Assembly (NCBI RefSeq): GCF_012273895.1
Contig: NC_052102.1
Coordinates: 9,914,002-9,978,001 of the forward strand
Direction of reading: 5' to 3'
DNA from: Zerene cesonia
Lineage: Eukaryota; Arthropoda; Insecta; Lepidoptera; Pieridae
Length of the DNA: 64,000 bases
Every line of letters begins with the position of its first letter. Position 1 is the stretch's first letter. Of the stretch, positions 35,286 to 48,163 are shown piece after piece. The translations under genes were made by a program, and so were the position numbers. The notes under the pieces were generated by a model. The model searched no databases. It had not been told where the DNA came from and worked only from the letters and a program-made list of their open reading frames with translations.

Positions 35286-35480
35286 TTGCGATTTTTACAA
35301 ACTACCCTCATTATGAGGAGTAAATTTCAGTGAATGGGCAAAAGTTTTTTTCGTATGTGATTTTCTGGTTTAGAATTGCATTTAAATGATGTTAATCAAT
35401 CGACGCTTAATTTAATCAAAGTGAATATATAATATCGTGTAATCAATTTATTTTCCGGATTTTTTTTAAAAAAAGCACCA

Positions 35481-35486
35481 AATAAA
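35481..35486 (+). terminator. Possible lgd polyadenylation signal
   Basis: AATAAA lies 196 bases after the lgd stop codon, a usual distance. It is followed by a T-rich stretch. Other AT-rich matches further on are possible. Confidence 0.4.
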
Positions 35487-35489
35487 AAG

Positions 35490-37309
35490 TAGTTTACATC
35501 TGTTTCTCATCAATTTGAAAATTTTAAGCTTTATAAATTAGAACATTTCGTGCGTACAAATAATGTATCTTTACATTTAAAATGTTAAAATCTCCATTGT
35601 GATTGTTAATACACGCTATATCTCATAATGGTTATTAATAATTGTAGAAAATACACAAAAAAACATCGAAAACTTATTATATTATCTATTCAAAATAAAT
35701 TTAATGTAGTTATTGCTATATGCATTCATGCAGCTTAAGATCTGTGAGATAGTTAATTCTCAAATAAACATTAATTAAACGAAAAGTTAAAACAGAACTC
35801 GCTAGCTATTGTACGCGGTGTTGACTTCATTTTAAGGAACGGAAACAGATATCTAAGATAAAAGTCGTATATTATTTGTTCTGGAAACAAAAAAAGGTGT
35901 GTGTGCGATTCACACACGATAGAAGTGAAACTTCAGTAAATCGACAAAAATATGAGATGAATACATTATATAAAATATATATTTCTGTCTCGTTCTTTGC
36001 CGGCTTCATTCTACACATTTTTGTATTCGGGTCTCTTACCTGTCGTTTTTTCCGTTGCATCAGGTTTGAAATCACAACGATTCTAAAGAAGTTTCACTTC
36101 AAAAGGAAATGGAAAGGATACAGTAAAATAAGTGTTTATTTGAGACTTAAAAGACATTTAGTATATGTAATATATTGTATGTGAGATGAAAATGTCCAAA
36201 AACCATAATTGTTGTTAATGTAATTACTGATTATATATTTTTGTTACTGTATTGTAATTATTGTAGATATTGAATAATTAATGAATAAAGACAATTGTAT
36301 GCTTACGTTTGTATTTTTTGTTCCTAGGTTTTAATAAATGTATGTCATTGTTTGTTAAAACATTTGAGATAAAAAGCAATACATCAGACTCTATTGCGTT
36401 TGACGGCCATCATTAATTTTTAAATTAGATATAGTGTTTATTACTCGTAATTACGTATTACTTGTGTGTGTTTAATTGTCTTTTATTTGTTATCTATATT
36501 GAGAGTTGTGAAATAAGAAAATTAGCCTGATGCCCTTACAACTAGAGAATAGCTGATGATATTATAAAGGCTCAACCGATTTTCATCTACAATGTTCACA
36601 AACAGACGCACATAAGCCACCATTAATACAAAAAAATGAAATCGTTATGTTGTACTGTTTGTAACTTTTTTTTTAATTTGGAACGAATCGGCCAGGGACA
36701 TTCTGAAATTCGAATTAGAAGTTACTAGCTCTTTTAGTTTAAAGTTTACTAATATTTTCGATAGATGGCGTTAGGATGTATGAAAATTATGAATAATACA
36801 GATTTATGAATGAATTGGATATGAATGGATTTTGGGTTTGTGAAAGAAGGTGCTTATGGAAATAAAATTGTGATAATTTTAATATCTTTCAGTTCTAAAA
36901 AATAAAGAAAAGAGTAAATACTCGATAAAAATCGATTATAATTATATGAACTAGAAAACTCGAAATTACAATAAATTATTCCCTATACCTTTTGTTTTTC
37001 TTTCTTTAGCTAAGAATAAAGACACAATTTTTAACAATGTAAAGGTACGGTCTACAAATAAATTAGCACCAGGTGGTTATTGACGCAGGCAGTGGGAGGT
37101 ATTCACCCCACCCTCTTCTTCCCTTATAGAACTATACATAAAATAATATACTTTCTTGATAAATGTCACGAAGCTTTTATGAATTTTACCTATTTGTAAA
37201 GAAAATTAAAAGAAAAAAAGGAAACAAATAATTTATATTAATATTAAAGTCTAATAAATCTTTATTTCTATCTAATTATTAATACGTAGTCCAAAATAAG
37301 ATAACATCC
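35490..37309. other. AT-rich intergenic stretch
   Basis: No gene is supported. Open frames at 35872-36184 lack protein-like features. Nothing else stands out. Confidence 0.4.
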
Positions 37310-37320
37310 AAAAAACGTTC

Positions 37321-37394
37321 TGGCCCATGAGGGGATCGAACCCGCGACCTTCGCGTTATTAGCACGACGCTCTAACCAACTGAGCTAATGGGCC
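37321..37394 (-). tRNA. tRNA-Ile, anticodon AAT
   Basis: On the minus strand GGCCCAT pairs with ATGGGCC. The D arm is GCTCAGTTGGTTAGAGC, the anticodon loop CTAATAA (AAT), the T loop TTCGATC, and the discriminator A. It is 74 bases with no intron. Both Pol III boxes are present and an oligo-T of six (A run 37310-37315 on plus) follows. The T stem has one C-T mismatch (GCGGG/CCCTC). Confidence 0.95.
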
Positions 37395-37821
37395 GGTTGA
37401 AACCACGTTCGAAATTAAAGCTCATATTTTTATACACTAATTATGTATAACAGTATGATACACCCACGTCAACGAAGTCTTGTGTTTAAATTTACAGGGA
37501 TTGAAAAATATTTGTTTATTTTTTATTAAAATTCACAGTAAGTAAAACACATAACAACACATTCAAATACATGCTGAGTTATAAAAATGTCAACAGCCCC
37601 AGAGTAATTTTCAATCGTAATACATTTCAAAGACACGTTTCAGCTAAATGAAGTGTTGTTGTATCATAAATCTGAAACTGCGTCGTTATCTAAGAATGTG
37701 ATACAATGATACAGGTTAAAGCACTTGGCGCTGGCACACCCGCTCCGAACCGGTTCGCTTGGCGCTCGGCCCGGTGTGTTTGCGGAGTGCCAGAATATTT
37801 AAGGGCTTTCCCATTTGAAAC

Positions 37822-38145
37822 ACTAATTTCCGCCCGCGACTTCGGCCGCGTGGAACAGTTACTTTGGGCTTAAGCCTTAGCTTAACTTAGGAGTTAGGAG
37901 TTAGCGTTCTGCTGCGACTTATCGCAGCAGAACGCTAACTCCGCACGCAGCGGAAGCTCTCAATAAGAAAAAATGTGCCCCGATTTTGAAACATTCTTCA
38001 CTGGTGCTCCGCTCCTATTGGTCTTGCGTGATGATATATAGCCTAACTCAATAAATGGGCTAACTTATACTGAAAAAAATTTTCAAATCGGTCCAGTAGT
38101 TCCTGACTTTAGCGCGTTCATACAAACAAACTCTACAGCTTTATA
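37822..38145 (-). mobile_element. Helitron-like element, family B, with a hairpin-bearing insert
   Basis: Plus strand text CCGCCCGCGACTTCGGCCGC and GGTCCAGTAGTTCCTGACTT is the reverse of the 30557 copy. An extra 90 or so bases near 37871-37960 contain a perfect 21-base inverted repeat (37897-37917 / 37922-37942). Confidence 0.6.
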
Positions 38146-39870
38146 GGATAAACATAATAATATGGAAATAAAATTTTGCAACCACCGTAGCACTCTAGAT
38201 TTATGCCCCGGATATATAAATAGGTACTCCTGAAGAGTGTAGCTTTCTGCTAGTGAAAGTACTTTCAGGATCTGATCAGTACTACTGAATTTGGAAGTAC
38301 CCTCTATAGAAAAACTAAGAAACTTTGTTACATATATATATATTAGTATGGAAGATTAGGATAATTTGTGACTTTGTTGACGTATGAGTTGATAAGAAGC
38401 GTAATATGCGATATTTTTCATTTTATGCTGCCTTTTGGTCGTATCGAGATTTTAAATAGACTTTCTCGACAAAAAAAATGCTAAAGTTATTCTCTCTTTC
38501 ATATATTTTTAGTGATCGCATCTTTTAAAAGGTTTCTTATTTTATTCTTACGAGTATTATATCCAGGTGCGGAATAATATTCTTTGCCATTACTCATAAT
38601 TTAATCAATTGTCTGTCATCTTTGAATCCTAAAATGGTCATGCCGTGCCACATTGTGGTGTGATTCACCAATGAATAGTTTTTAAGGAAGCAGTTTTCTA
38701 AGACAATAATTGCATTTACACAAAAGTAAGTTACATTTAAATTGTTAGATAAATTATAAGACACGAAGGAGCTTCTTAGCTTTCTGTTAAGAATTTATTT
38801 TGTATAAATAAAAATAATCGAAATCTATCTAAAAAAAATGCCATTTTTTTTTGTAATCTGTCCCGTATTTAAATTTATGTGTTAAACACATTAAAAAAAA
38901 ATCGCTCTATTATACAGTACAGATATTTCCCATTTTTAAATCCTATAATATATAAACTGAGTTTTAAGCGTGTGGATATTAGTATATATTAATATGTCCT
39001 GCTTAAAACAGGCACAGACTAAATGGGAATATCCACAGTGCAAATCTCGTACCACGAAAAACAAGACAAGTCACTTCGCTGAATCATAGAGACAGGTGGT
39101 AAATACACTTTTGTGTAAAAATAAAAACAGTTGCAAACAAAATACTGAAGCTGTGCCGTAAAGATCCTATTAATAATTTATATGAAAATGGAAAATATAA
39201 AGTAAGTAAAATCTCCACCTTTGTGATTTCATTTTTAGTAAAACACAAACATTACATCCCGGTATCGGTCAATTAAAAGCATTCCTTTATTCATAGAATA
39301 CCCATGTTTGAAAGCCAATACTAATTATATATAGTTCGAGCAAGCTATGACGTCAGACGCGCTGCGGCAGGGGTCAAGGTCGTTAGGGTCACTAGAAAGG
39401 GCGCAGAACTGCTAAGCTGCTTTGTTGGAATGCTGAGATAGAGGTATATTTTATAGAAGTCATTGTGATTGATAAGGAGGGGAAAGATGATATTATTTAT
39501 AGAAAGATCGATTAACGAATTAAATATTTGTGAGGGTGGCAGATTAAAAGAAAAATTACAAAAGCCAAATTTAAAATTCATTTTTTTATTATATCGGTGA
39601 CTTTTATATTACAACAACAATTTATTAATATGTAGTAAACAGTCAACTTATCTTGCTAAGTTGGTAATTAATGAAATTGTAAAACTAAAATAAACAAAAA
39701 TCGCAAATGTAATCGATCAATATCAAAATAAACCGATTGTATAAAACGCTAACAATAAGCTTTCTGTAATAGCTGCTAAAAGCGTGTGTGAGCTTCATAA
39801 AAGTATATGTTAAGCTAGGCTAGTTTCAGATAGTCCAGAGTTTAGCAAATCGTTCATTACCATACCTGAA
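38146..39870. other. AT-rich intergenic stretch
   Basis: No gene or clear repeat is supported. One TGACGTCA lies at 39348-39355. Confidence 0.4.
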
Positions 39871-39875
39871 TTCAT

Positions 39876-40080
39876 TCACTCAACCCCCGTTGTAAACTTG
39901 GCCTCGATATTGCGACGCTGAGATCGATCCAGCAATGTCAAGGGTGGATTGACGTCAACGCACCCCACGCCCACCCCCAAGCGGGGAGGATTGTTTCGTA
40001 AGTTGAGGTGTATGGTGGCAAACTTTTCGCACACGGCTTCGCCTGCGCAGTCAAAGGAAATTCCCAATGGAATGAGATGT
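39876..40080. other. GC-rich patch of unknown nature
   Basis: In AT-rich DNA this block is open on both strands. The minus reading has RLGVGVGCVDVNPPLTLLD; I match it to no family. It contains TGACGTCA at 39950. It could be a lone exon, a repeat or a regulatory island. Confidence 0.25.
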
Positions 40081-40494
40081 TTTGCCGCGGCTATAAGTAA
40101 CCTATATCACACTCTAAGCTTTAAGATGAATCGTAATATCTTCGTATCTTAAAGTGAAAGAAAGACAGACTTTTGTACATAATTTAAGTAAGGACAGAAA
40201 ATAAAATCATGTAAATTGTTTTTTAATCAATCAGATTTCTAAATAACTCGAAAATTCCTATGATTTGATATATATCCTAATGTTACACTTTTTTTTTTGT
40301 TTGAATCTTTCTTTAAAGTACATATTACGATAATCAAGCAAAATCTGCGTCATTAAATGAACTGAAATTGATATGGAATTATATATAGGCTGAAAGCCTT
40401 TTATCTGGGCTCAAACATCCACGTGAATAATACTGCTGTGATCTTTGATCAATACTGACTGTCTTGTAAATCATTTTGTCATTTATGAAGCACA

Positions 40495-40835
40495 TTTTTT
40501 ATGTCATAGCGGGCAACTGATCTAGTGGTTCGCCTGATGGTAAGCGATCACCACCGTCCTTGAACATTCGCAGAGGTAGCCTCTGTGGATGCGCTACCTT
40601 ACCCGCTTTTAAAGGGAAGGGAAAAGGTAAGGATTGACGCCTGGTAAGAAGAAATGGACAAGGAGGGGTGAGGAAGAGGAAACAGACCACCGGCTCCCCC
40701 TCTCACCGTACGAAACACAGTGGCATGCCACTATTTTACGCCGGTTTTCTGTGGGTGTGTGGTGCTTCCCCGGTGCGATCTGGCCCAATTCGTACCGAAG
40801 CGTGCTCGACTCCCACATACAGACATAAAATATAC
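40495..40835 (+). repeat. Interspersed repeat with CGCCTGATGGTAAGCGATCA
   Basis: Contains CGCCTGATGGTAAGCGATCA, CCTCTGTGGATGCGCTACC, and a long tail with GGTGTGTGGTGCTTCCCCGG. The first block also occurs at 1331. The text is typical of lepidopteran SINE or LINE-tail repeats. Confidence 0.5.
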
Positions 40836-41002
40836 CGTAAAACATATTTATTATATTTTCATGACAAATTACTCAAATGTAATTTGGAAGTAGCGTTATG
40901 TAAATTTGCTAAATATTAAAGAAAGGAAGTAATAACAAATATTTATAACTAACGAGTTATTAAAACAGTATTATACTACTTATTATTAAAATAATTATTT
41001 GC

Positions 41003-41133
41003 TACTGACTGTAACTCGCGGCGTCACTCGCGTGGTACCCCGGGTAAAAGCAGCCTATGTAAACATATGGATGTTGTATGGACAACCATCCATCCATTTC
41101 AACAAAATTTCGCATTTATGATATTAGTAGGAT
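41003..41133 (-). mobile_element. Helitron-like fragment
   Basis: The plus strand has ACTCGCGGCGTCACTCGCGT at one end and TTTATGATATTAGTAGGA at the other, the reverse of a TCCTACTAATAT start. The middle has been largely deleted. Confidence 0.45.
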
Positions 41134-41799
41134 TAAAATTTAATTTGACTATTGAGATAACTATCCTACTTCTGTCACAGTCGGCTAAATAGTGAATATT
41201 ACAGAAATAAAAACAATCAGAAATTGGACGCTACGCGTAGCGCCTTGCTACAGTAGTAGCGCTGCTACGGTTATATACGATATTAAATAATACACCTTAT
41301 TTCCAATATATAAGCGCTATAATAGAATGTACTGTATATAACTAGTGGTTTTCCACACTTGGCCCGTGGTAATATGATATTGTGAATAAAGATTCTCATA
41401 AAATAATGCAGGTTCGGTTCAAGCTTTTCTTATTACGCTTTTACTGTTAGAACACATAATATATTAAGTAGAGTACATTTTTTAAATTATTCTGTAAAAG
41501 CAAACAAATTTTAAATAATTTGTTATCATTTATATTTTTTTTATAAAACTTAAAATGTATCATGTACATTATACCGAAAACGTTATAGCATAGGATAACA
41601 ATAAAAAACGAATGCGATGTTCCTGCCTCTAGAGTCTAGACTGAGAAAGGGAAAAATATGTGAGTTATGCCAATCATATAAAATCCGTTAAAAAGTCTTG
41701 AATTTATAAACATTTATATCAAACCGCTTGTGATTGTTTTGATTAATTGAACCTTCACAAGGTATCCTTCTTTGACCCTGTACCGTCCGCACTTGACAT

Positions 41800-41935
41800 T
41801 AGTTGAAGGGCGCGGCCGGGGGAGCAGGGCGGTATGGGGAGGGGGGTGGGTATGAATGGCGATGACGTCACGGGCTGCGCGCGCACCTGGCCGTGAACTT
41901 GCATTGATCGCGAAGTTGCCATTGGACCCTAGCTT
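41800..41935. promoter_or_regulatory. GC-rich island with a CRE
   Basis: GGGCGCGGCCGGGGGAGCAG, a G-rich tract, TGACGTCA (41863-41870) and GGGCTGCGCGCGCACC stand out from AT-rich surroundings. It looks like a promoter or enhancer, but no adjoining exon is identified. Confidence 0.35.
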
Positions 41936-42812
41936 ACTACTATTTATAGTGTTCTATAAGTGAAATGTTGCGAATATAGACCGGCGACATTATATGCGAC
42001 GTTTCAGAAGTTTTGATGATTCTCTAATGATATTTTTTTTTAATGCAACCGCTATGGTCGTACAGACTTGCGTTGTACATGGTTAAATACATTTTAATGA
42101 TATTTCGTTATTAAATAAGAAGAAAATGGATGTATTCATTAATATATTTGAGTTCTATTTGCAATAAAAATTGTTCTAGTTTTAAATACATTATTAATTT
42201 TGAATAACGCAACGCAGTATACTGTCTTATATATGAGACCCTCAACCTTTATTCAGTTGCGTAGGTTGCATTTTCCTATTTAAGGAAATATTTCCCCGAG
42301 CGTATTCGTGTGCGTGGGACGCGCCAACTTAATAAGGAACTAAACCAAATACAAATAAGGTATTTTAAATAAATATCATTGATATTCATCTATCGTCTTT
42401 ATTATTCAAATTTCATCATCTCATTTATTCAAATTTAATAATGTTAAATATGTTATTTAACAAAAATGAATACCATAAGTATGTTGTAATAAAACTGACA
42501 TTTATAGCGTACGTGAGACGTGACACATAGTTTGTTATTATCTGTCATTTTTCCCGCCAACACACGATAAAAAATCATAAACATCAGTAGTTATATTACT
42601 CACCAACCATAGCTAATTAATTTAAATAGTTAATTGTGATTTTATTCGATTAATTGACGATAATGTTCTCGAAAAAATTTCCATTTGGAGGTTATAATTA
42701 TTTTTTATCAATCTGTTGTGAAGATAAGTACACGATCCGAAATGCAGGTTTACGTGAATGCAATTATGATTATGGATATAAATACTTGAATGCAATTAAA
42801 TGTAACATAATA

Positions 42813-42962
42813 TCACACTAATATTATAAATGTGAAAGTTTGTTTGGATGTTTGTTCGTTAATCACACTGAAATTATTGAACGGATTTTGATGAAACTTG
42901 GTATGCAGACAGGGTATGAGATGACTTGGGTGATAGGATACTGTTTATCCCGATTAATAATT
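42813..42962 (+). mobile_element. Truncated Helitron-like element (CGTCCCGGC family, 5' part)
   Basis: It starts TCACACTAATATTATAAATG after an A and carries GGATTTTGATGAAACTTGGT and TGACTTGGGTGATAGGATAC. It matches the start of the 60121 copy. The 3' end is lost. Confidence 0.5.
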
Positions 42963-43162
42963 ACATATAAATATTACCTTTTTACAATTATGTAGCTACG
43001 CATTTTTTCCATTTTTTTAATTTGTCCTTTTCGTTTAAGGAACTCGGCTCTGAAACTTCCTTATGGTCTTTCAATGAAAGAGCAATCTTCGCTTCACAGA
43101 CAGACTAATTTTCTAATACTGAACTAATTATCTTATTTTCTTATTATATTATTTTATTTATT

Positions 43163-43300
43163 ACTAGTGGTTCGTCCCATTTTCACACGTGGTATGGTTT
43201 TCTCTCCATAAGAACCTTCATTGTGCGTCAACAAAAACTTTAAAATAAATATTTGCTGCATTGGTCGAGCCGTTCTCGAGTTTTACGCTTAGCAATAAAT
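43163..43300 (-). mobile_element. Helitron-like fragment, GTCGAGCCGTTCTCGAG family
   Basis: Plus strand ACTAGTGGTTCGTCCCATTT at one end and GGTCGAGCCGTTCTCGAGTT at the other match the 3555 copy. Confidence 0.5.
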
Positions 43301-43399
43301 TTAACGATTCATATTATTTATACAGATGTACCTAATAATATGCATAAACAACTCTTTTATGTTATATATAGCTTTATTTCCTGTCCACTGTCAAATCTT

Positions 43400-43566
43400 C
43401 ATAACTTGTCGTAATTCCTATGGCACAACACGGGGAGTACCAGCTTTCAATTAAAACTAGAATAATCAAAAACGGTACGCCCAGATCAAACTTCTGAGGT
43501 AACAAATCCAAAAAAAAAAACAGTTGAAATCAGTACTTCCTCATTTTTTTGAATTCGGTTGAGAGG
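43400..43566 (-). repeat. Dispersed repeat, CAACCGACTTC family (reverse)
   Basis: TGAGGTAACAAATCC, an A run, and TTTTTTTGAATTCGGTTGA give the family end in reverse. A similar piece is at 44020-44225 (GAGGTAATAAACACAAAAAA). Borders approximate. Confidence 0.35.
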
Positions 43567-44921
43567 TTGTCTTATCGAAGGAGCAGAGGCGTTATCACTC
43601 ACGGGAGGGCCGCTCCTACGATTATATAATAAATGACGTAAGTATGTGCTTCATATATCTACAATAAGATTAAAATATGTCTGGTAAACAAGTTGTATTT
43701 TAGCCATAATATATTGGAGATTAAATTTATTGGTGCCGATATAGAAATTTCGAGAAAAATCTATGCTAATTTAATAAAGAGGAGAAGTTTTTTTTTGTTT
43801 GGTTTGTACCTTAAAGGCTCCGAAAGTACTGGTTCGATTTTAAAATTTCTCTCACCAAAGAAACCTACATCATTCCCTAGTGCTACGATATAGGATACTT
43901 CTTCAATTACGGTATTACGCTATATAGTATTAATAAAATCAATTATTACTCCGTACTGTATTACTAAATGGTTACTGCGACAACCTATTCAATTTTTTAA
44001 TTTTAAATATCTTCATATGGTATGTACATCTAAATAACAAATTTTCACAAAAAAACTAAACCTTCAAATTGTCACCTAATTGAATGAGATGACTCGGAGA
44101 CCACCAACTTACAATAAAAAAAGAATCATTAAATCAGTTCAACGAGTCGAAAAGATTCTGAGGTAATAAACACAAAAAAACTACAGTCGATTCCCTCCGT
44201 TTACTTGAAAGTCGATTGAAAACAAACTTATAAGCACCCGTCAACTAAATTGTCTCACTTGCACTTCAGAGTATACGTACTACATATATTTTATCCCAAT
44301 TCAAATCAGAATAATAAGATAAACTCATGGAATTATTGTATTCTCAACATAAGTGTTCTAAGTTTGAACTAAATCTGTCCATTTGATGTGTTCGAATCGA
44401 GTCTACAGGATTTCCTACAATCATACAACTGAAGCTAATAAAAGCGTGATAAAACAATTGTTTTGAACGATTACAATAAATTACAAGCCGTTTTAAAAAG
44501 TCACTTCATTAATCGCGTCTTCCTAATTGCAAACTCATTATTTTTCCCAGTTTTGTTAAAGACAATCGCGATTATAAATCAGCCAGTATTCAAGATAATA
44601 TCGCGAACGTGATACATGCGTGTAAATGTTTGTCAACTTTGTATTACATGATAGCATATCATTATCTCTGTTTATTATTATTGATTATTTGATATGACTG
44701 TGATAACCACCGCATCTGCTCGACGGAACTGGATTGCGTGATAAGGCGAATTCCACCTCAATACTTAATATCTACTCGATAATTTTCGATTGTCGACATG
44801 TCAAAAAAATATTGACGAATCTTATATTTTGCGTCAAATATCTTTTGCTTTGTCAGTTGTTAGCAATGTAGTTATGATATTATCGGAACTTGTACTTTTT
44901 ATGTCTACTGATCTATTGTAA

Positions 44922-45122
44922 ACTAGCTGTTGTCCGCGGCTTCGCGCGCGTTAAATTCAGAGTTTAATGGAACATCCATTTTATACACACATAAATTCCT
45001 CTTGAATCGCTCTATCTATTGAAAAAAAAAACCCTATCAAAATATGTTGCGTAATTTTAAAGATCTTAGTATACAACAGACGGCGGTAAGCGACAATGTT
45101 TTTTACTTTGTAGTGATAGAGA
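44922..45122 (-). mobile_element. Helitron-like element, family C
   Basis: The plus strand opens ACTAGCTGTTGTCCGCGGCT and TCGCGCGCGTTAAATTC and closes TTTACTTTGTAGTGATAGAG. Both ends are present. Confidence 0.6.
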
Positions 45123-45166
45123 GGATGTACACATTTTTGAAGAAGTAAAATGGAAATTATTATCTT

Positions 45167-45330
45167 TCCAACCGACTTCAAAAAAGATGGTTCTTAATTC
45201 GACTGTATTTTATTTCATTATAGTACTTTTGGTGAACCTTTTTTAATTTGTAAGCTGATGCTTGCCGTGTGGTCCCATTAAAATGGTCTGGTTGAAGGGT
45301 GTTTAGTTTTCGTTAAAACTATTTGTTTCA
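45167..45330 (+). repeat. Dispersed repeat, CAACCGACTTC family
   Basis: CCAACCGACTTCAAAAAAGA then TTCTTAATTCGACTGTATT and TGTGGTCCCATTAAAATGG. This is the clearest copy of the family. The right border is uncertain. Confidence 0.45.
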
Positions 45331-45643
45331 CTATCACTGATCAATTTTAACATTAATTAATCAAGATTTAAACATCCATTTCTGACATTCCTAATATTTT
45401 TATTATCTGTCTACGTTTTAGTATGGAATTAGAGGGATATAAAAAAGGCGCGGCCGTGTTAATAATAAATATTTTATTATCTGTGACCGTGTTATGTCAT
45501 TGTGTCAGATGATTTTTTTTTTCTTCTTAGCAAAAGATGTGTCAAGTAAAAAGCTATGGGCGCGCTTCTTTAAACAAGTTTTGTTGTATATGGTTCTGAA
45601 CTATAAAATAAAAATAAATTTTGTATGATATTTATATAATAAT

Positions 45644-45942
45644 CACTACATAGTATAAAACAAAGATGCATTATCTGCCCTTTGTCTCTTTGTATTCTTA
45701 AATCTTTAAAACTTCGGAATGGATTTTGATGGTTTTTTTTTAATAGATAGTGATTGAAGGGGAAGGTTAGTAAGTCCGTATCCCGTAGGAATATCGGGAT
45801 AAAAAGTTGCCTATATGTTATTCCAGTTTTCCAGCTGTCTACGTACCAAGTTTCATTGCAATCGATTCGGTAGTTTTTGCGTGAAAGAGCAACAAACACA
45901 CACACATCCTTACAAACTTTCGCATTTATAATATTAGTAGGA
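45644..45942. mobile_element. Head-to-head join of truncated family C (+) and family A (-) Helitron-like elements
   Basis: Bases 45644-45768 read AGTATAAAACAAAGATGCAT to GGATTTTGATGG (family C, forward, 3' cut). Bases 45769-45942 read GTAAGTCCGTATCCCGTAGG to ATATTAGTAGGA (family A, reverse, hairpin end missing). Both elements lost their 3' ends at the junction. Confidence 0.6.
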
Positions 45943-46107
45943 TACATCTATAAAAAAATGTTACATTAAATAATTTACTATCATCTGTTAAAATACATAG
46001 GATGTGTGGAATATTGATATAACATTTTTGCATATTACCTAGTCTTGCCATAAATATTGTAATAAAGAAAAAAGAAAATTGTTAACTGCAAATAACATTT
46101 ATTACTT

Positions 46108-47107
46108 NNNNNNNNNNNNNNNNNNNNNNNNNNNNNNNNNNNNNNNNNNNNNNNNNNNNNNNNNNNNNNNNNNNNNNNNNNNNNNNNNNNNNNNNNNNNN
46201 NNNNNNNNNNNNNNNNNNNNNNNNNNNNNNNNNNNNNNNNNNNNNNNNNNNNNNNNNNNNNNNNNNNNNNNNNNNNNNNNNNNNNNNNNNNNNNNNNNNN
46301 NNNNNNNNNNNNNNNNNNNNNNNNNNNNNNNNNNNNNNNNNNNNNNNNNNNNNNNNNNNNNNNNNNNNNNNNNNNNNNNNNNNNNNNNNNNNNNNNNNNN
46401 NNNNNNNNNNNNNNNNNNNNNNNNNNNNNNNNNNNNNNNNNNNNNNNNNNNNNNNNNNNNNNNNNNNNNNNNNNNNNNNNNNNNNNNNNNNNNNNNNNNN
46501 NNNNNNNNNNNNNNNNNNNNNNNNNNNNNNNNNNNNNNNNNNNNNNNNNNNNNNNNNNNNNNNNNNNNNNNNNNNNNNNNNNNNNNNNNNNNNNNNNNNN
46601 NNNNNNNNNNNNNNNNNNNNNNNNNNNNNNNNNNNNNNNNNNNNNNNNNNNNNNNNNNNNNNNNNNNNNNNNNNNNNNNNNNNNNNNNNNNNNNNNNNNN
46701 NNNNNNNNNNNNNNNNNNNNNNNNNNNNNNNNNNNNNNNNNNNNNNNNNNNNNNNNNNNNNNNNNNNNNNNNNNNNNNNNNNNNNNNNNNNNNNNNNNNN
46801 NNNNNNNNNNNNNNNNNNNNNNNNNNNNNNNNNNNNNNNNNNNNNNNNNNNNNNNNNNNNNNNNNNNNNNNNNNNNNNNNNNNNNNNNNNNNNNNNNNNN
46901 NNNNNNNNNNNNNNNNNNNNNNNNNNNNNNNNNNNNNNNNNNNNNNNNNNNNNNNNNNNNNNNNNNNNNNNNNNNNNNNNNNNNNNNNNNNNNNNNNNNN
47001 NNNNNNNNNNNNNNNNNNNNNNNNNNNNNNNNNNNNNNNNNNNNNNNNNNNNNNNNNNNNNNNNNNNNNNNNNNNNNNNNNNNNNNNNNNNNNNNNNNNN
47101 NNNNNNN
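46108..47107. other. Assembly gap (1,000 N)
   Basis: Placeholder-length N run. The right flank is LINE sequence, so a collapsed repeat is a likely cause. Confidence 0.98.
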
Positions 47108-47226
47108 TCGTGATTTCATATTATAAATGAAACGTATAGCTCTCTTCTGGAGCACAAAGACAGATTCAATATCGGCAGCTGTTCCTCAAAACAATACACC
47201 ATACGATAAAATACTATGAAAATATG
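47108..47226 (-). pseudogene. Remnant of a non-LTR retrotransposon reverse transcriptase
   Basis: On the minus strand one frame reads SILSYGVLF, a stop, GTAADIESVFVLQKRAIRFI. This resembles the jockey-type region after the RT palm (SYGILFWG...VFxLQKRAxR). The stop is TGA where the family has Trp. It runs into the gap. Confidence 0.7.
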
Positions 47227-47229
47227 AAA

Positions 47230-48150
47230 AATAGACTATGAATATATAGTAGATGATTAATGTAAAAAAAAAACAAAATGAATAATAATACTGTACGGTC
47301 AGGAAAAACTGATTCAATTATTTATTTAAATAATACTTTACTTAATTATTTTAATGTAATGGACAATTTGAAGCATTTCCATTTTATATCAACATTTACA
47401 TTATGTGATTTAATACCATTACTTTACGTGAGGTTACAAACAATTTTTTTATATATTTTTGTTTTTATACGATATTCTTTATCTCACTTCTGGTGATATG
47501 GTTATCATTGTATATTAATTAGGTATAAAACATGATCATTAATAAATGAATGTAATCTTAAGGCATACTTACGTTAATATATGAAGACTCCAAAATGCCA
47601 TGATTATGATATATTGCTAATTTTCTTTTTGTATTAAGGTACTGTTTCAGAATGTTTGTATACAAGATACATAAAACTTTGTTATATACAAAAGCTTAAT
47701 TAATAAAAATAATAATCTATATGATATAAACCTCAAAATCCTTAAAAGCATTTAAAATACTTAATAATTTGTCCAAAAATTTCGTGTGAATTGACTTTGG
47801 AATTTAATAATAAAAAAATATTCGTCATTTCTTTTTAAGCACACGCAATACCTAAACAAAAAAAAAACTTCGTCGCAATTTTTGCATTGTAAGAGTACAA
47901 CTGTTAGTTTATATAACTTATCTGTAAGCAGGGGGGTTGGGGGTATGACCTCCGAACTACACCCCAGATAGCGCAACCGGTTACCACCAGATAGCGTACC
48001 GATTGCTAATATTAGAAATAATCATGCTATAATGTGCCACAAGATGAGCTAACGCTGAAAAAAGTTTGATATAAGGAAACTTAAGTGTCCTTATACAACT
48101 CAAATGTTAATAATAAGTGATATTATTTCAAAAATACATAAGTTACAAAA
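47230..48150. other. AT-rich intergenic stretch
   Basis: No gene or repeat is supported. Confidence 0.4.
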
Positions 48151-48163
48151 TTAAAAAAGATGA

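Noticed and set aside
37730..37800. A palindromic transposon with inverted ends (CTGGCAC ... GTGCCAG)
   Set aside because: The arms match only in patches and no target duplication was seen, so I do not call it an element.
45570..45947. A 125-residue minus-strand frame
   Set aside because: It is formed by the joined Helitron-like fragments at 45644-45942; similar frames recur in other copies.
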